A stretch of DNA of 64,000 bases from Utricularia gibba (lineage: Eukaryota > Streptophyta > Magnoliopsida > Lamiales > Lentibulariaceae): the NCBI GenBank assembly GCA_002189035.1, contig CM007990.1:868001-932000 (forward strand), written 5' to 3'. Below the pieces are notes generated by a model that saw only the letters and a list, made by a program, of their open reading frames with translations, searched no databases and had not been told where the DNA came from. Within the stretch, counting starts at the first letter, position 1. The number at the start of each line of letters is the position of its first letter. A program made the translations under genes and the position numbers. Below are positions 42,379 to 62,050 of this stretch, in pieces.

Positions 42379-42969
42379 TTGATAATCCCACTTTAAAAAA
42401 TTGGAGAAAATTACAATAACAATACTTTAAATTTTAATTATTATTAAAAATCTAACATTCAAGTTTCAAAATTATAAAAAAAAAATAATTCAAATTATCA
42501 AAATCACACAATAAAAATTTAAATGGTTTTCAAAAATTTTAAAAAGTAAATATATTCACGATATCATAAATCAGCTCTCATTTCAAACTCAATAGAATTT
42601 TGTATTAGGATTTTCGTATTCACATCTAAAGTTTGGTAAATTAAATGATAGCCATGTTAGGATTATATTTTATTTGTATCTCATATGATTTAAAGTGATG
42701 ATGATGATTATATCACATTTATGTTTATAAAAAAAGATAATTTAAAGAGTTGATGACATAATTTTAAAATTTGAAGGTTTAATTTATTTATATCCATTGT
42801 AAGTTGAGATGATGTCACCAAACCCCACCTTTCTCAATTGTTTATGAAAAGTAAGTAAATATTATAATTATTAATTAATTTTAAAAGAGTAAAAATTATA
42901 ATAATATGATAATTCCACGCAGAAGTTACTAGAAGCAGAGCAGTGATCAGATGGCGACTCCGCCGCTTG
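42115..42969. other. AT-rich spacer between F-box B and beta-galactosidase
   Basis: Promoter of F-box B, an (AAT) microsatellite at about 42348-42378, and the 3' flank of the beta-galactosidase gene. No gene. Confidence 0.6.
42170..42177 (-). promoter_or_regulatory. TATA box of F-box gene B
   Basis: TATAAATA read on the minus strand, 56 bases upstream of the ATG, followed by atacttcagtatat. Homologous to the element at 19066-19073. Confidence 0.7.
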
Positions 42970-48397
<5,428 letters not shown>

Positions 48398-49620
48398 TTA
48401 ATGTTCTAGAAGATACCACTCCAATTACTGAGTTTTCTGCATTGACAACAACAGAAAGAGTAAGTACAGATGATGAAAAAAGAAGTTTCATTAGAAGTTT
48501 TCGATGACAACATACTTCTCCAGAGCAAAAAGAAACTAATCAAGCGAGTGGGTGAACTAGTGCCTATGAATCATTTGATCCATAATAGAAAAAAGATTCA
48601 CGCTGACAGTTGCATTTAACACAACTCTCGTAATTCGGGCTTCAAAGAACAATGCGAGTTATAGAAGTGACGAAGGACATTACACTGATCACCAACCTAA
48701 CGTCATCTTCTTCCTTGAGAGAAGATTAAAATGAAATGAACACGAAATAATGCGACTTAAGTCCGAATTCCAAAGATCACCCCAAGGACAGAACCAAGTT
48801 TGGTACAGGAAAAAAGGGGGCCATATTTCACATCGCAGCCCATTCATTCACTTGCAGTTCCTAGCAATCTAACACACCATAAAATCAATAAAACACGGAC
48901 TCTGATGATGAAAACGTAATGGGAAATTCGGATATGCATGCCACTGAGTGAAACACCCATCAATTTACCTTTTAGACTAGCCACGATAAACCCCTTTTAA
49001 ACAAAGGGCCAGTACTGCATAAAACTCACAGCTTTATTTCAATCATCCAAGCAATCTTTTACAAAAGAAGCAATATATGGTCCTCAGATTTCTTTCAGGA
49101 TCACGAAAGGTAAAATGGCCCCCGGTGTCATTTTTTTGTTGGGACCCTTCGCCTTCTATTCATTTTCTATCTTTTCCTCAAACCCATCCAAATGACTGAT
49201 CTTCGGTGTCATGCTACTCACATGGTCCGAGGAGTGTTTTATACGTAAGTTCCACATGAGAGTGTCCTTTTATCTATTAACTATCCAAAAATATTCCATT
49301 TTTTTCAAAATCTTCCATATCTCCAAAACTATATATACGAGAAGGATCATTTTGATCTTTTAGAACGATTTCAGGAGGGGTACCTGTCTTGGTGTTGTTG
49401 AAATGTGTGAGGCTTCTCATGCTCATTTTGTTGGAATTTTGCTCAATATTACTACACTGTTCGTTTTCTGAGTTTCCTCAACTTGTGCCATCTGTTCAAT
49501 GAAGAAGTTTGCATTTTTTCAAGCGAAATGGCATTTACAGATCTCTCACTTTACATAACTTTATCAGAAGAGAAAAATGTGAATTTTTTAGTTGATGAAA
49601 TGGGGTGATTTCAGAGGTTG
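48398..49620. other. Spacer between beta-galactosidase 5' and ARF-GAP 3' ends
   Basis: 5' leader and promoter of the beta-galactosidase, then unassigned sequence and the 3' flank of the ARF-GAP gene. No ORF with a domain. Confidence 0.55.
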
Positions 49621-51799
49621 CTATTGTGTGAGGGGCACACAGTCCAGCTCAATATCCAGCTCTCCACATTCGACATTCTGCAACCTCATAGTGAATTCCT
49701 GCTTGGCTCGACCATCCTCCAAGAAGATGACACCAACACCATCTCTCTCCTCCTTTGATTTCGAATTGTCTTGATCTGTTGTATTACTTCCAGAGCTAGA
49801 GCTCTCTGAAGCTCTTGCAGCAGATAGCAATGGCTGAATATCGATTTCAGCACTGCCCATGAAGTCATCTGCTGAAAACTTGTCTTTGTCGTATACAAAC
49901 TGCCAAATAATTAAACTCAAAACTCAGTCTAGCAAAGCTTTATTCCAGTGAACTAGCTAGCTACTCCATGGTCTTGGTTGATTCATACTCAAAATACACT
50001 ACTTACCAGCTTCAGAGGAGGAATGTTTTCGGGAATAGAAAACATAAGCTTCTCATTCCAAACTGGGTTCAGGTTGTTTTTTATGACCCGTGTCTTCATC
50101 GTCTGCAGAACCAAAAAAAAAGTATTTCCAGTAAACTGAACTCAATCCACTCCAACAAGAGGGAAAGACGATGAGATTTACTTGATTTCCTAGTTGGAGC
50201 ACAACATATGGATCACTAGTCATGATATCTCGTACAGCTAAGTTTGTGCCCTTGAGCACATTGACAGTGATCAATCCCACAAATTCAACCATACCTGCCT
50301 GTAGAAACAATGAAAAAAAAAATTAGAATTCTGTATCTTCCACCGAGAATAAAGCATAATGGAGAAGATCAAAGCTGACGGAAATGGAGAATTAATCCAG
50401 AGGGCCTATTGGTTTTTGGTCATTGAAAGCTGAGATAGAAATGCTAAGTGTAAGATCAGGAAATACCTTAGAGTCACATTCCTTTTTTGGCTTATGTTCA
50501 AACTTCTTCCAGCTGTTACGAAATGCATGTCCAAGACCATGGGTACGGGTGCTCGAGGCATTTCTTTCACAGTGTTTCTTCTCGTGTGATGGAGGAGGAA
50601 AGGGACAAGTTAAAGGACCAGAGTGAGGGGATGATGGAGATAAAGGAAGAAGGTCAGACAAGTGTACATCTCTTTTCATAAACTCCTGCAACTCATATTT
50701 TCTCCTGAGCATCCAAGAGTCAGCAGCTCAGAATGTATGTAGAATGGCTCCTAAAAAACTTGGCAGAACGGTAGTGCAAGAACCTTATGAAGTCAGTTCG
50801 TTTCCCTGCAGAGGAATCTGGATCAGGTTTACTATAATGTTCTGGAATATGGGCTTCATATTTCATGTTCACAGCATTGTTTCCTCCCATCTCAATCAAA
50901 GCATCGACTTGCTCATCACTCCATTCGTCTAGAGTGACGGATAAAACCTGTTCAAATTACAAACTGTTAATCAAATAGTACCTTGACTGGCATTACTACA
51001 CAAGCCACTACGAGATGTAGAAGCATAACGAGTATTTTAACTTGGAAAAAATAGCATTTTACAAGCATAAAACCTTTGATATATGGACTCCGAGGCTTCT
51101 ATGTACACCAGAGCACTTTATACAGATGAATGCTCCAATGTTCAAAGATCTGGATTCAACAGTATAAAACAAATGACAGATGCCATGTAGTAAAAGGGAA
51201 AAGTAGCATGAGTAGGGGCCCTGTATGGCGAATTAATTTTCAATCTAGTTTCATTTGCTGGTGGGAGTCTAAACGCCAATCGCACATGAAACAACATACA
51301 ACAAAAGCTCCAAAGCACCCAACTTGAGAGGCATCACAAATAGTACAGTAAGGGATATAATTGGGGAAACATCTGATATGAGTTCGAGCTTGCGCTTTGT
51401 GCATATATTTCAGATTTGAAATGACAAGAATCTGCATGTAATTTGAGGTAGCTTAAAATAAATTGGTCAATACGGTAAGCAACTCTTACACCCATTTAGG
51501 TTCTGGAGATCCACAATCAGCACATGAATCATTTCCAGCGACAAAAAGCAAATCTTTCAGTCTCTTTTGAACGTCTAAGCCACAAAGAAAAGTGATTACA
51601 TCAGAGTCAACGGCAAAGAATTTCGAATCTATCTAACAACAAGACATGGCAAACATCGATCCTATAGCATTTTCGGAATACGATCCAAATCAACATCGAG
51701 TCAGATAACCACACCACAGCGTTCATAAAAGATGAAAATAATGAATAACAGCTTACCTTTGGCACAAGATGTTTGCGACTTCCTTGGAATGTCTTCCAT
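49621..51799 (-). CDS. ARF GTPase-activating protein with C2 domain (AGD11/ZAC type)
   Basis: At least seven minus-strand exons. N-terminal ARF-GAP zinc finger: [11 protein letters not shown] (exon near 51500-51590) joined to [17 protein letters not shown] (near 51080-51155), giving C-x2-C-x16-C-x2-C with the catalytic Arg in HRSLG. Then [19 protein letters not shown] and [10 protein letters not shown], a Ser/Pro-rich linker with [11 protein letters not shown], and the C-terminal C2 domain beginning [13 protein letters not shown] with [22 protein letters not shown] and [15 protein letters not shown], ending ELDCVPLTQ. From the family: stimulates GTP hydrolysis on ARF proteins, with the C2 domain binding phosphoinositides or Ca2+ at membranes. 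The start at 51799 (MEDIPRKSQ) is the most likely; the frame is open further upstream. Confidence 0.92.
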
Positions 51800-53076
51800 G
51801 TCCGAAGAAACATCCACTTGGAGCAGGTCATAGAGGCGAGAACCTGATTCATCCCAAAAACTACTGGAGATCAAATGAAAATCATTCACCTTCCAAGGAT
51901 GGGGTTTGGCGGTTAAAATCATTCACTGTAAGAAGTAGATAAATCTGCCGAACCAGTTGCATCACAGTCCAAGATAATACAAAGAAAAAAAATAGTGAGA
52001 AGAACAAGAAACCTTGAGAATTCCCAGTAGATGCCTCTTTTCTATGGCGGAAGGACATTTCAGCCTAGGAAACTCAGACCAAACGCCAACCTAGCCGTCA
52101 AAAAACCACATTTTTTTCTGCATTGACCACAAGGGTCACAATAAAATGAACCAAGATTCAAATTTCACCGCAACCCCAGAAATCTGATTGGCGAAACAAA
52201 AAGGGGATTGAAATGTAAACTAATGTACGCACCATCAACGGCTGCATCCGCGAAATGCACCATATTTAGAGAGCAAACCATCCGAAAGTCGCTCAAAAAG
52301 CGGCTGCATGAAATCGCATCAAAGGCATTAAATCTGGGTTTTGACAATTGCATGATTGCAATGAACAGCAATCCATAACCGAAACAGGAGACCGGTTGCC
52401 TACGATAAGGGACGGGACAAAAACTTTTTTGGTAGGTGGGCAGTTGAGCGCGAAATGTTGAGAAAAATATGAGCCATTGGGGTCCATCAGAATGATTTCT
52501 GTAATCACCCCCCATTCATCATCAACTAATGACGATGAGCTTTACTCTGGATCATCTATGATCAGAAATACAGTTGCCCTTGATCAAGCAAATCACTTGA
52601 AGATCCAGGGTTTCTTGATTTGTGGACACAATTCCCCATCTGCATTTACAATACAATTCCCCACATTTTAACATATGCGTCATATTTAGTTTTTATATTT
52701 TGCTGTATCAAATATATTTAATTTCAATTTTTTTATTTCAATCATTTTTAGTTTAAAAACCATACATATTTAATCTTCAGTTTTTTCGATGTCGACGATC
52801 TTTCGATAATAGTAAAATTTGATTAGAAAAAAAATTATGTTTTATAATTCGATATCAATTGTATCACTAATATTTATAGTGGATACTTTTTTAATCCATT
52901 TTTCAAATAATAGAATCCAATTATAAATTTTTTAAAAACAATGGGGATTAAAATACTGTTTATGAGGACGAACTATAACATTCAAATAAATATAATGACT
53001 ATTATCACAATTTTTCCAAATAATAATAATAAGAAGAAGAAGAAGAAGCAAAACATACAACAAAATATATATCTAA

Positions 53077-53315
53077 AGGTGTGTTCTGGAAAACTTTTAT
53101 AACATACTTTTAATTTTGTACAAATACTTTTCAAAAGTAGAAGTAAAGTTAGCAAAATCACATACCTTATGACTTATGTAAAAGTTTTTTTTATTGTATG
53201 ATTTCAAAAGTACTTCTAATAAAAGTACTTTTGAAAATAAGGGTGTTTTGAAAAAAAATAACTTTTACTTTCATATAAGTAAAAGTTATACATAAAAGTT
53301 TTACATAACACACCC
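53077..53315. mobile_element. Tourist-like (PIF/Harbinger) MITE
   Basis: About 239 bp with inverted termini: left aggtgtgttctggaaaactt, right end complement gggtgtgttatgtaaaactt, extending into tttata. TAA flanks both sides (53074-53076 and 53316-53318), the three-base TWA duplication typical of PIF/Harbinger elements. Non-coding and AT-rich inside, with sub-terminal repeats of agtacttttgaaa-like sequence. Confidence 0.75.
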
Positions 53316-53705
53316 TAAATGTATTCAAGGGTGAATTGGTAATTTCTATTCAAGAATCAGACTCCATGACTGCTCTCCCGTAAACGGGCTTCTTGCATTT
53401 CAGAGGTGGGCCAAGCAAGATAAGGAAGGAAGCTCATCATGCAACCCTTACTAATCTCAGCCCAATATAAATGAGCCCACCAATCCGAACATGTCCATAT
53501 TTTTGTTAACAAAAGAAAATAATAATAACAATTGGACCGACCAATCCGAGGGCGAAAACTCAGAAGGAGCAAGTAGTCCAATAAGTCGAAGAGAGCCCCC
53601 ACCTTCGCTGCACTTGCACTTGGTGCCACCAGGCCATCTTCTCGCATAATTTCCCGTGCACTTGCGCATTAAAAAACTCGCTTCGCTGCACTCCACGTTT
53701 CCACA

Positions 53706-53707
<2 letters not shown>

Positions 53708-53737
<30 letters not shown>
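53708..53737. repeat. (CAG)10 microsatellite
   Basis: Ten uninterrupted CAG units in a GC-richer stretch. It could code poly-Gln, poly-Ser or poly-Ala depending on frame, but no supported ORF contains it. Confidence 0.9.
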
Positions 53738-53740
<3 letters not shown>

Positions 53741-54786
53741 CCGCCGCACCAGGAGCAAGAGCAGTATTATAATAAGTAATATCATTAATTAGTAATCAAT
53801 TGTATCTAATTATATAATCTTCACCATTTATTTGGTAATTCTACTTAATTCATAAGTAGAAGTTTTTGAATAAGTAGAACTAAAATAAATAGCTGTAATT
53901 TATACAACTTATTATTTATTCATGAAAAACAAATATTTTTTGATTTCGTTCAAATTTGATGTATTAGAAGGTAAGGCATTTGTTGAAATAAGTTTGATTA
54001 TTTATTTTGATAAGTTAAGTTTTAAAATATAAATGTAGGCAAATTTAAAATAAGTAGAAGTTAAGTATAAATTTGAGTAAAAGTTACAAATAATTAAAAA
54101 TCAAATAGTTATGTAACAATTAATTTTAAATTCTACTTACAATTATAAGTTAAAAAATAAGTATTGCATATTATATCTTAATATTTTCTAATATAATTCA
54201 TATTTATTATGTATTTAAACTTCATTATGCTCGATCCATCGAATCATGAATTTCAACAAATAATGTAGCACCCACCCATTCCACCGACTTCACCTGCATA
54301 ATTCAATCCCGGAACGGGTTGGGTTGGGTTGGGGTTGAACCGGCGGTCTCTCTCCGAGCCCCAGAAAGGGATGCCGACATGAAGCTAGTGTTAGTTGTGT
54401 GCGTTGACGGGCCAACCCACTTCCTTCCTTCCTGTACCATATTATCCATTCATTCGATCCCAACGTGCCTCCCACAACAACCAGGACCTCCATTTTGCAA
54501 GTGGCTCGTGTGTCGGGTGGCATCAAGAACATATGTTATTAGTATTGCTTCATTCATATGATGCTGTAATTTGCTCCCTTTTAAATTCATTTATATCAAA
54601 CATATGCATGTATTTTGTAAAAAATATTATCATTTATTACACATTTGATATAATAAAATTGAATTATAATATTACTAAAACACTCATATAATTTTTTTCA
54701 AATAATAAATATTTTATATTTTATCCAACGATGAACAAATTCTCCTCTTTTATACAAATTCATTAATCCCTATATCGAATATTTGA

Positions 54787-54791
<5 letters not shown>

Positions 54792-54834
<43 letters not shown>
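54792..54834. repeat. (TA)n microsatellite
   Basis: About 21 uninterrupted TA units in AT-rich spacer. Confidence 0.9.
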
Positions 54835-54837
<3 letters not shown>

Positions 54838-56114
54838 TGTATACGTATCCAATAAATTTTTATTAAAAAATTAACAAGTATTATTATTTAATAACCTTAT
54901 TCAATTCTATAATTATAATTTTATTTTATTTCAATATTGGTATCGTGGATTACCTTTTTTCATTAGTATTAAAGTTATATTAATTCATTAATATTTCCGA
55001 TATTAGACTTTTTTTAAAATATTGATTAATAATATTTTTTAAATTTTATATATCAAGTTAATTGTTTTTATTATATACTTTATATATTTTTAAAATACGG
55101 ATATATCTAAGTTTCATAAATTCTCATATTCTTATCCGACTGTCCGTACATCTTCGAATCCATGAACCGGCACTTGTGCATCATATAATTTTTCCATATT
55201 ATCTTAATTCACCTAATAAAAAAGGATAATATTAATAATAATATAGTTTTAAGAAGGGGATTTTGTCGGGAGTGCACGACTAGACTCATTTGAACGGGTC
55301 AATCGTGGGGGTTGTCCTCACCGCACTCTAACAAATCATGGGGATGCGCACATGGGAGTGTCGCCTTCCCTTGTCTGCAACTCCCTTCAACAGTAATAAC
55401 ATTATTTTTTCCCAGAAATATCATCTCCTGTATACACATGCACACCAAAGTTGATTCGGACAAGGAACTACATTCATCATTATTACAAAATTGAAAGAAG
55501 AAAATGCATATGCATATGCTAAGTGGGCTACAACACACTTCCACAAAAAGTTGGGAACATGTGGACAAGGGCATCTCCCCACGAGCTTTACTTGTCAGTA
55601 GAGTACAGAGCACACGTGGAACTCTGGGTACCCATGTTAGTGATAACCATGTCGGCTTAAGCCACTGGTGACACGGACAGCTAGCTAATGAGCAGCACCA
55701 TCAAACCATGGGATCAATCACACGCATGCAGAGGAAGGAACACATGTATCACCAACATAACGTGTGGAAGCCTCACAGAAGCGTACTTTCAGAAGCAGTG
55801 GAAGATCCCACCTACCTCCCAGTCCAGAGAGGCACAGAAGTAGCTGGGAAGAAGTTGAGGGTGGGAGGATGATGTAAGTGCATCAGGAGGAGAACATGGA
55901 CCCGTAGATCAAAACCAGAGAGATGTATTTAAGGCCAGAAATGTGCAGTAAGTGCAGTAGAAACTGATGTCAGTGAGAGTAACATGTCAAGGAGGAGCCA
56001 TACGGTTGTTGGTCCATGTGTCGGGAGCAAAGGTCCAAAGATGGTTTAGCACACAGGTTCAAGCTCATATTCTGACTAAATAATTGGAAAACCGGTTATG
56101 ACAAAACAGGGAAC

Positions 56115-56352
56115 TCAACCCCCCTTTTCTTCATAAGAAATTTTATATACTTTGTGCGCCTTCACCTCAGTCAGTGTCACCCTGTGTTCAGCACACAGGA
56201 ACAAATACATGCTTTGCCAAAACCATTGAAAAAGTAAGCCAGCTACAGTTTAGGAAAAAAAAAGGAGCCCCTCCTTTTTGCGTATGAAAGTCTATATCTG
56301 GTGTGTGCCTTCACCTCTGTCAGTATCACCGTATCAGTGTTCAAGATACGGG
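56115..56352. repeat. Diverged direct repeat upstream of the cytokinin oxidase gene
   Basis: Two stretches of about 80 bases, near 56115-56195 and 56266-56350, align as ccccttttt..tatgaaa, tatat, then tgtgcgccttcacctcagtc against tgtgccttcacctctgtc, then a gtatcac/gtgtcac core and gtgttca. Spacing is about 150 bases. Confidence 0.65.
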
Positions 56353-56751
56353 ATGTAGCAGCTTCTAAAGATGAAGAGATTCACATCAGGATTGCGTTAT
56401 TAAGAGGGTTGAGCCAGGAGAATTTTGTCCTTTTCTGGAAAAGGAAGAAAATGTGGCTGACAAAAAAGAAAGCAAGAAGATCTATGGAAATCTCGTCATG
56501 GTGGGGACACCTTTTATCTAAGTGTTTCCCCTGCAGTCGGGAGACCTCAGTAACTAGAAATAAAAATAAAAAATAGTCATTTCAACTAATATGAAAGCAA
56601 TCATGCAACTAGACTGTTTCCAACCGAATATTTGGCTTTGACTACGTGGATTCTACCACCCATAAACTCTACTTCATATTCTAGGTATATCCAACAGACA
56701 TGTCTGTACTAGAAGTCCTGCATTTTTTTTTCTTCACCTCCCCCTGGAAAC

Positions 56752-58724
<1,973 letters not shown>

Positions 58725-59405
58725 CGCAAAGGTTAAGTCAGAAGAGGCCAATGCGATAATCGGATGAAGAAAATGGATCCATTGGTCCTTCATTGATTAA
58801 AATAGTCCCTGTATCAATTCCATCTGTAAAGAGAAATGTGCAGCCACTGAAAGCATCATCTTGTGTCTCAGTATGCAAATATGTAGGAAAGACTACTCAA
58901 CGTCATCAATGAATCAAATATGATAATATGCCAAATCAACATTTTTACCCTCGCCATCGCCATGCATGCGCACTCCAGTCCCATTCCCTTTCCCGCTGCT
59001 TGTCTTCGATGCTAAAACATTCATTATTCAATGAAACTGGTCGATATCAGAACCACCTCGAAATCAACAACATGTACCTAATCCCTCATCCCCATCTTCG
59101 CTCAACTCCGCATTGCATTTTTCAACGTCCTCGTCTCCTTCCGCGAAGCCTCACCATCGTTGATTCCCTCATCCGATTCTCCTGACCTTCCGAGGTGCAT
59201 TCTCCTTTTTTCCGATAAGCCGGCGTCTCTTCACGTTTATGTTTCTTTTTTTTTTTAATACCATTTTTCTTTTTTTTTTAAATAGTAATTTCTTAATTAA
59301 TAAACAAATTCATTTTTATTATTGTATTACCACATTAAATCTACGATAAATTACAAAGGCTAATGCCTCCTCCCTCCTCCCCCTTCCCCGCCGGCGCCGG
59401 CGGAT
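58725..59405. other. Converging 3' flanks of CKX and GPDH
   Basis: No gene seen. T-rich runs near 59250-59280 may belong to 3' processing regions. Confidence 0.6.
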
Positions 59406-61232
59406 TCAGTTCATCAGCAGAGACGGCTGAAAGATGGAGTGCCTCTGTGCGATCTCAATACGCTCTCGAGGATCGTTCATCGTCTCGTCTGTGAGCGCTT
59501 GCAGAATCCCATCACAGGGAAGCTCCCTACACACACACAATGAGAGCGATGGATGACATTTGGATTCCCAAATCAAGAATCATGAGACAGTTCACCTTGT
59601 TATGAGTATCTTGAAGAGTGTCTTCAAGATGGGGCACAGCTCTCCTGGGGCAATATGCTTTCTCTCACTATGGTGTTGAATGCTCAAACGGGACTTGCCC
59701 AGCAGCTCGTAGAAGGCTTTCACAGCAGAAACTCCCTGTGATCATCGCATGAATCCGGATCCTCTGTAAAGTCAAAAGGAGATGTTTTGAGGTCTGTACT
59801 GCACCTGAATCATTCCCTTGCCCTTGATGCTATCCCCCATGTCGATGTTTATTTCGCCCTTAGCCAGCATTTGCCCATACCATGCATTCCGGCCCTTCAG
59901 CAGGGTCACGTAGGTGTCTGCCAGAAGAGGGCCTGCAAGCTTCTCAGGCTCCTCTGTCAAAAGATGGGTGATGAAGATCATCTCCGACGTGCAGTGAGCA
60001 AAGTAAACGGACTTGCTCGTCGCGCTCTCGTTTGTGAGTGCAGCCACCATGCCTGAGCAATCAAGATGAGAGCTTGCAACAAAGTCTGTGCACCATTTTG
60101 ACAACAAGAATGATGATGATTCAAAGCTTTTGTACCTGCTCCTACTGCATAGACGTTCTTCAGACCTCCCATGACTTCGTGAGTGATAAGGTCTCCATTA
60201 TCCCAGACGATGAACTGAGGCTGTCTCAGAAACCTTGCTAGTGGCTTTCTCCATTTCTCTGCTCCACATATCCGAGCATTAGCATACTCCTTGTTGTAAA
60301 TCTCTGATGCGATATTTGGACCTCCAAGATACAGTATGTTTTCCATGGGAACTCCAGCTGAACATTTACCATGACAGATAAAAATATGAGCTCAACAACA
60401 GCACAGCACAGTGCAGACCATGGCATCATATGAAGAGATCAACTGATAACTTCAATTCTAAAGTTAAAACATATGGTTTCAACACTGCGTAAGTTAAGGA
60501 ATTTGCTTGAGAGTAGAGCAGCAGATACCACAAATGAATGAAGAGAAAGAAGTGCATCATCATCTTACTTGCTCGATTTATCATCTGAGTTGGGGTGACT
60601 ATTCGAGGTTCAGGTTCCAACTCTGCCTCAATTCCCTTGGCTAAAGAAATGATGACCGGCTGTGTGACTCGTTCCTTCCAATAACGGCTGATTTCGGCAA
60701 ACACTTCCTTAGTTTCAGTTGAAGGCAGCCCATTGATGACAATATCAGCATCCCAGACAGCCTCCTGTAAGTTGGTCACAACCTTTAAAGGACAAAGAGG
60801 GGTATCAATCATGTTCAGGCAGAACCCATCTTTCAGTATCTCATCAGCATACAGAACTCGATCACCTAATCTTCCTTCCACATACTTCAGATATGCACAT
60901 CGTCTTATCAGCCTCCTCAGCACATCTTCCCTGGAGTTGATGATCTCGAATAGATGCTCAGCTGTAGCTCTATCAACAGCCCTCCCAGCTCTTCTCCATA
61001 TCCTTATCTGTACCTTATCACGCAGCATTCCATAGGCATCTTGTAGAAGTGCACTAAAGACACTTCCCCATGCCCCTGCACCTACACCCACGATCCTCAG
61101 TGGATCTCCATCAGCTTTCCCAAACAACTCCCGAAGCTCGTCAACTTTATGATCCAATGAGCCATTTGTTCTTTGAATTTGCCCATTCGTGTACACATTA
61201 CCATCAGCAGTGGCCTCAGCAGCACCCTCCAT
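59406..61232 (-). CDS. GPDHC1: NAD-dependent glycerol-3-phosphate dehydrogenase, cytosolic (GPDHC1-like)
   Basis: Five exons, 60569-61232, 60136-60357, 59805-60052, 59596-59735 and 59406-59526, encode 464 residues in frame. NAD-binding motif [11 protein letters not shown] at about 49-59. The plant-specific insertion ([26 protein letters not shown] split over residues ~95-120) separates the Rossmann parts. Further marks are [18 protein letters not shown] with the catalytic-lobe Lys, GGPNIASE, and the helical domain [16 protein letters not shown] with [10 protein letters not shown]. It interconverts dihydroxyacetone phosphate and glycerol 3-phosphate, feeding glycerolipid synthesis and the mitochondrial G3P shuttle. 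No transit peptide is seen, consistent with the cytosolic form. Confidence 0.95.
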
Positions 61233-62050
61233 TTCAAAAAAAAAATAATCCCCTAAAATTAAGGAGCTGCATAATCAGCAACAAGCCGAATTACAGAGAA
61301 AAGCCAAGGATACACATTTTTAACGATAACAAAAAACCCATAGCCGCCTTCCAAGCATAACAATATCCTCTAAATGTACAAAAACGGCTTTGATGAGCAT
61401 ACCTGCACCCTTCTGAGCAAGCGTCAAGCTACAGAGGACGAAAAGAAAAGAGCACGATCCTGATCTCCTTGTCCCGCAGGATTGTGACGTGGATCTGAAA
61501 AGGGGATCAAACCCAACTGTTTGATCGATTATTCAACTGCTCAGCGGAAGGAAAGCTTCACAGAAATCACAAAAAAATGTCTTTTCCAAGACGGCATTAA
61601 GATATGATTGAAGGCGACAGTAACAAAGAAGCTTCATATGTATACATATATAATAATACATGTCTTTTTCTCCGCCGGCTGATCTCCGGTCAGTCAAAGC
61701 ATGAAATTTTTGTGAAACTATTCCCAAACAACACACTTTTGGTTTGAACTTGGGAAATTTCTCTTTTTTCCGGCGTTAATCAAATTAGACATGGATGAGT
61801 ACCCTGGACAGTTTTTCAGTTTGGGTCTAACATTGAAAATCTGACTTCTACTACAACTGAGAAAATGAGTTTTTTTTTCGTAAATGTTAAAAGATCAAGA
61901 GAGTGTAGACTGGAGGGGAACCAGTTGAGATGACTAAAACATGAAAACATATGATTCCAAGGAGTACATCATCGCCTGGCATGTCAGGAGCATTACAAAC
62001 AACCTGTTGCCAGTCCTTCCTTTCAAGGGAAGTTTAGAGTGCGTTGTTTA
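61233..62050. other. GPDH 5' region and flank of the next gene
   Basis: Probable 5' leader and promoter of the GPDH gene. No ORF with a domain. Confidence 0.55.

Larger units (their letters stand above)
51800..56751. other. 5-kb gene-poor spacer
   Basis: From 51800 to about 52670 is the leader/promoter side of the ARF-GAP gene; open frames there have no domain. Further on: AT-rich DNA, a MITE (53077-53315), a CAG tract, a TA tract, and from about 55250 the upstream region of the cytokinin oxidase gene with a diverged direct repeat. Short ORFs near 53357-53647 and 54290-54561 are unsupported. Confidence 0.5.

Noticed and set aside
51850-52520. Minus-strand ORFs upstream of the ARF-GAP gene
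   Set aside because: Short, overlapping and without domains; more likely leader, introns or promoter.
53357-53760. ORFs and the CAG tract as a poly-Gln or poly-Ala gene
   Set aside because: The frames do not carry a domain and stop close to the tract; no splice sites extend them.
54319-54345. Telomere-like run of gggttgggttgggg
   Set aside because: Only three or four imperfect units, not the plant TTTAGGG repeat; probably chance or a short GC-rich island.
55250-56050. Possible microRNA or small gene upstream of the cytokinin oxidase
   Set aside because: No strong inverted repeat or coding frame could be found by eye.
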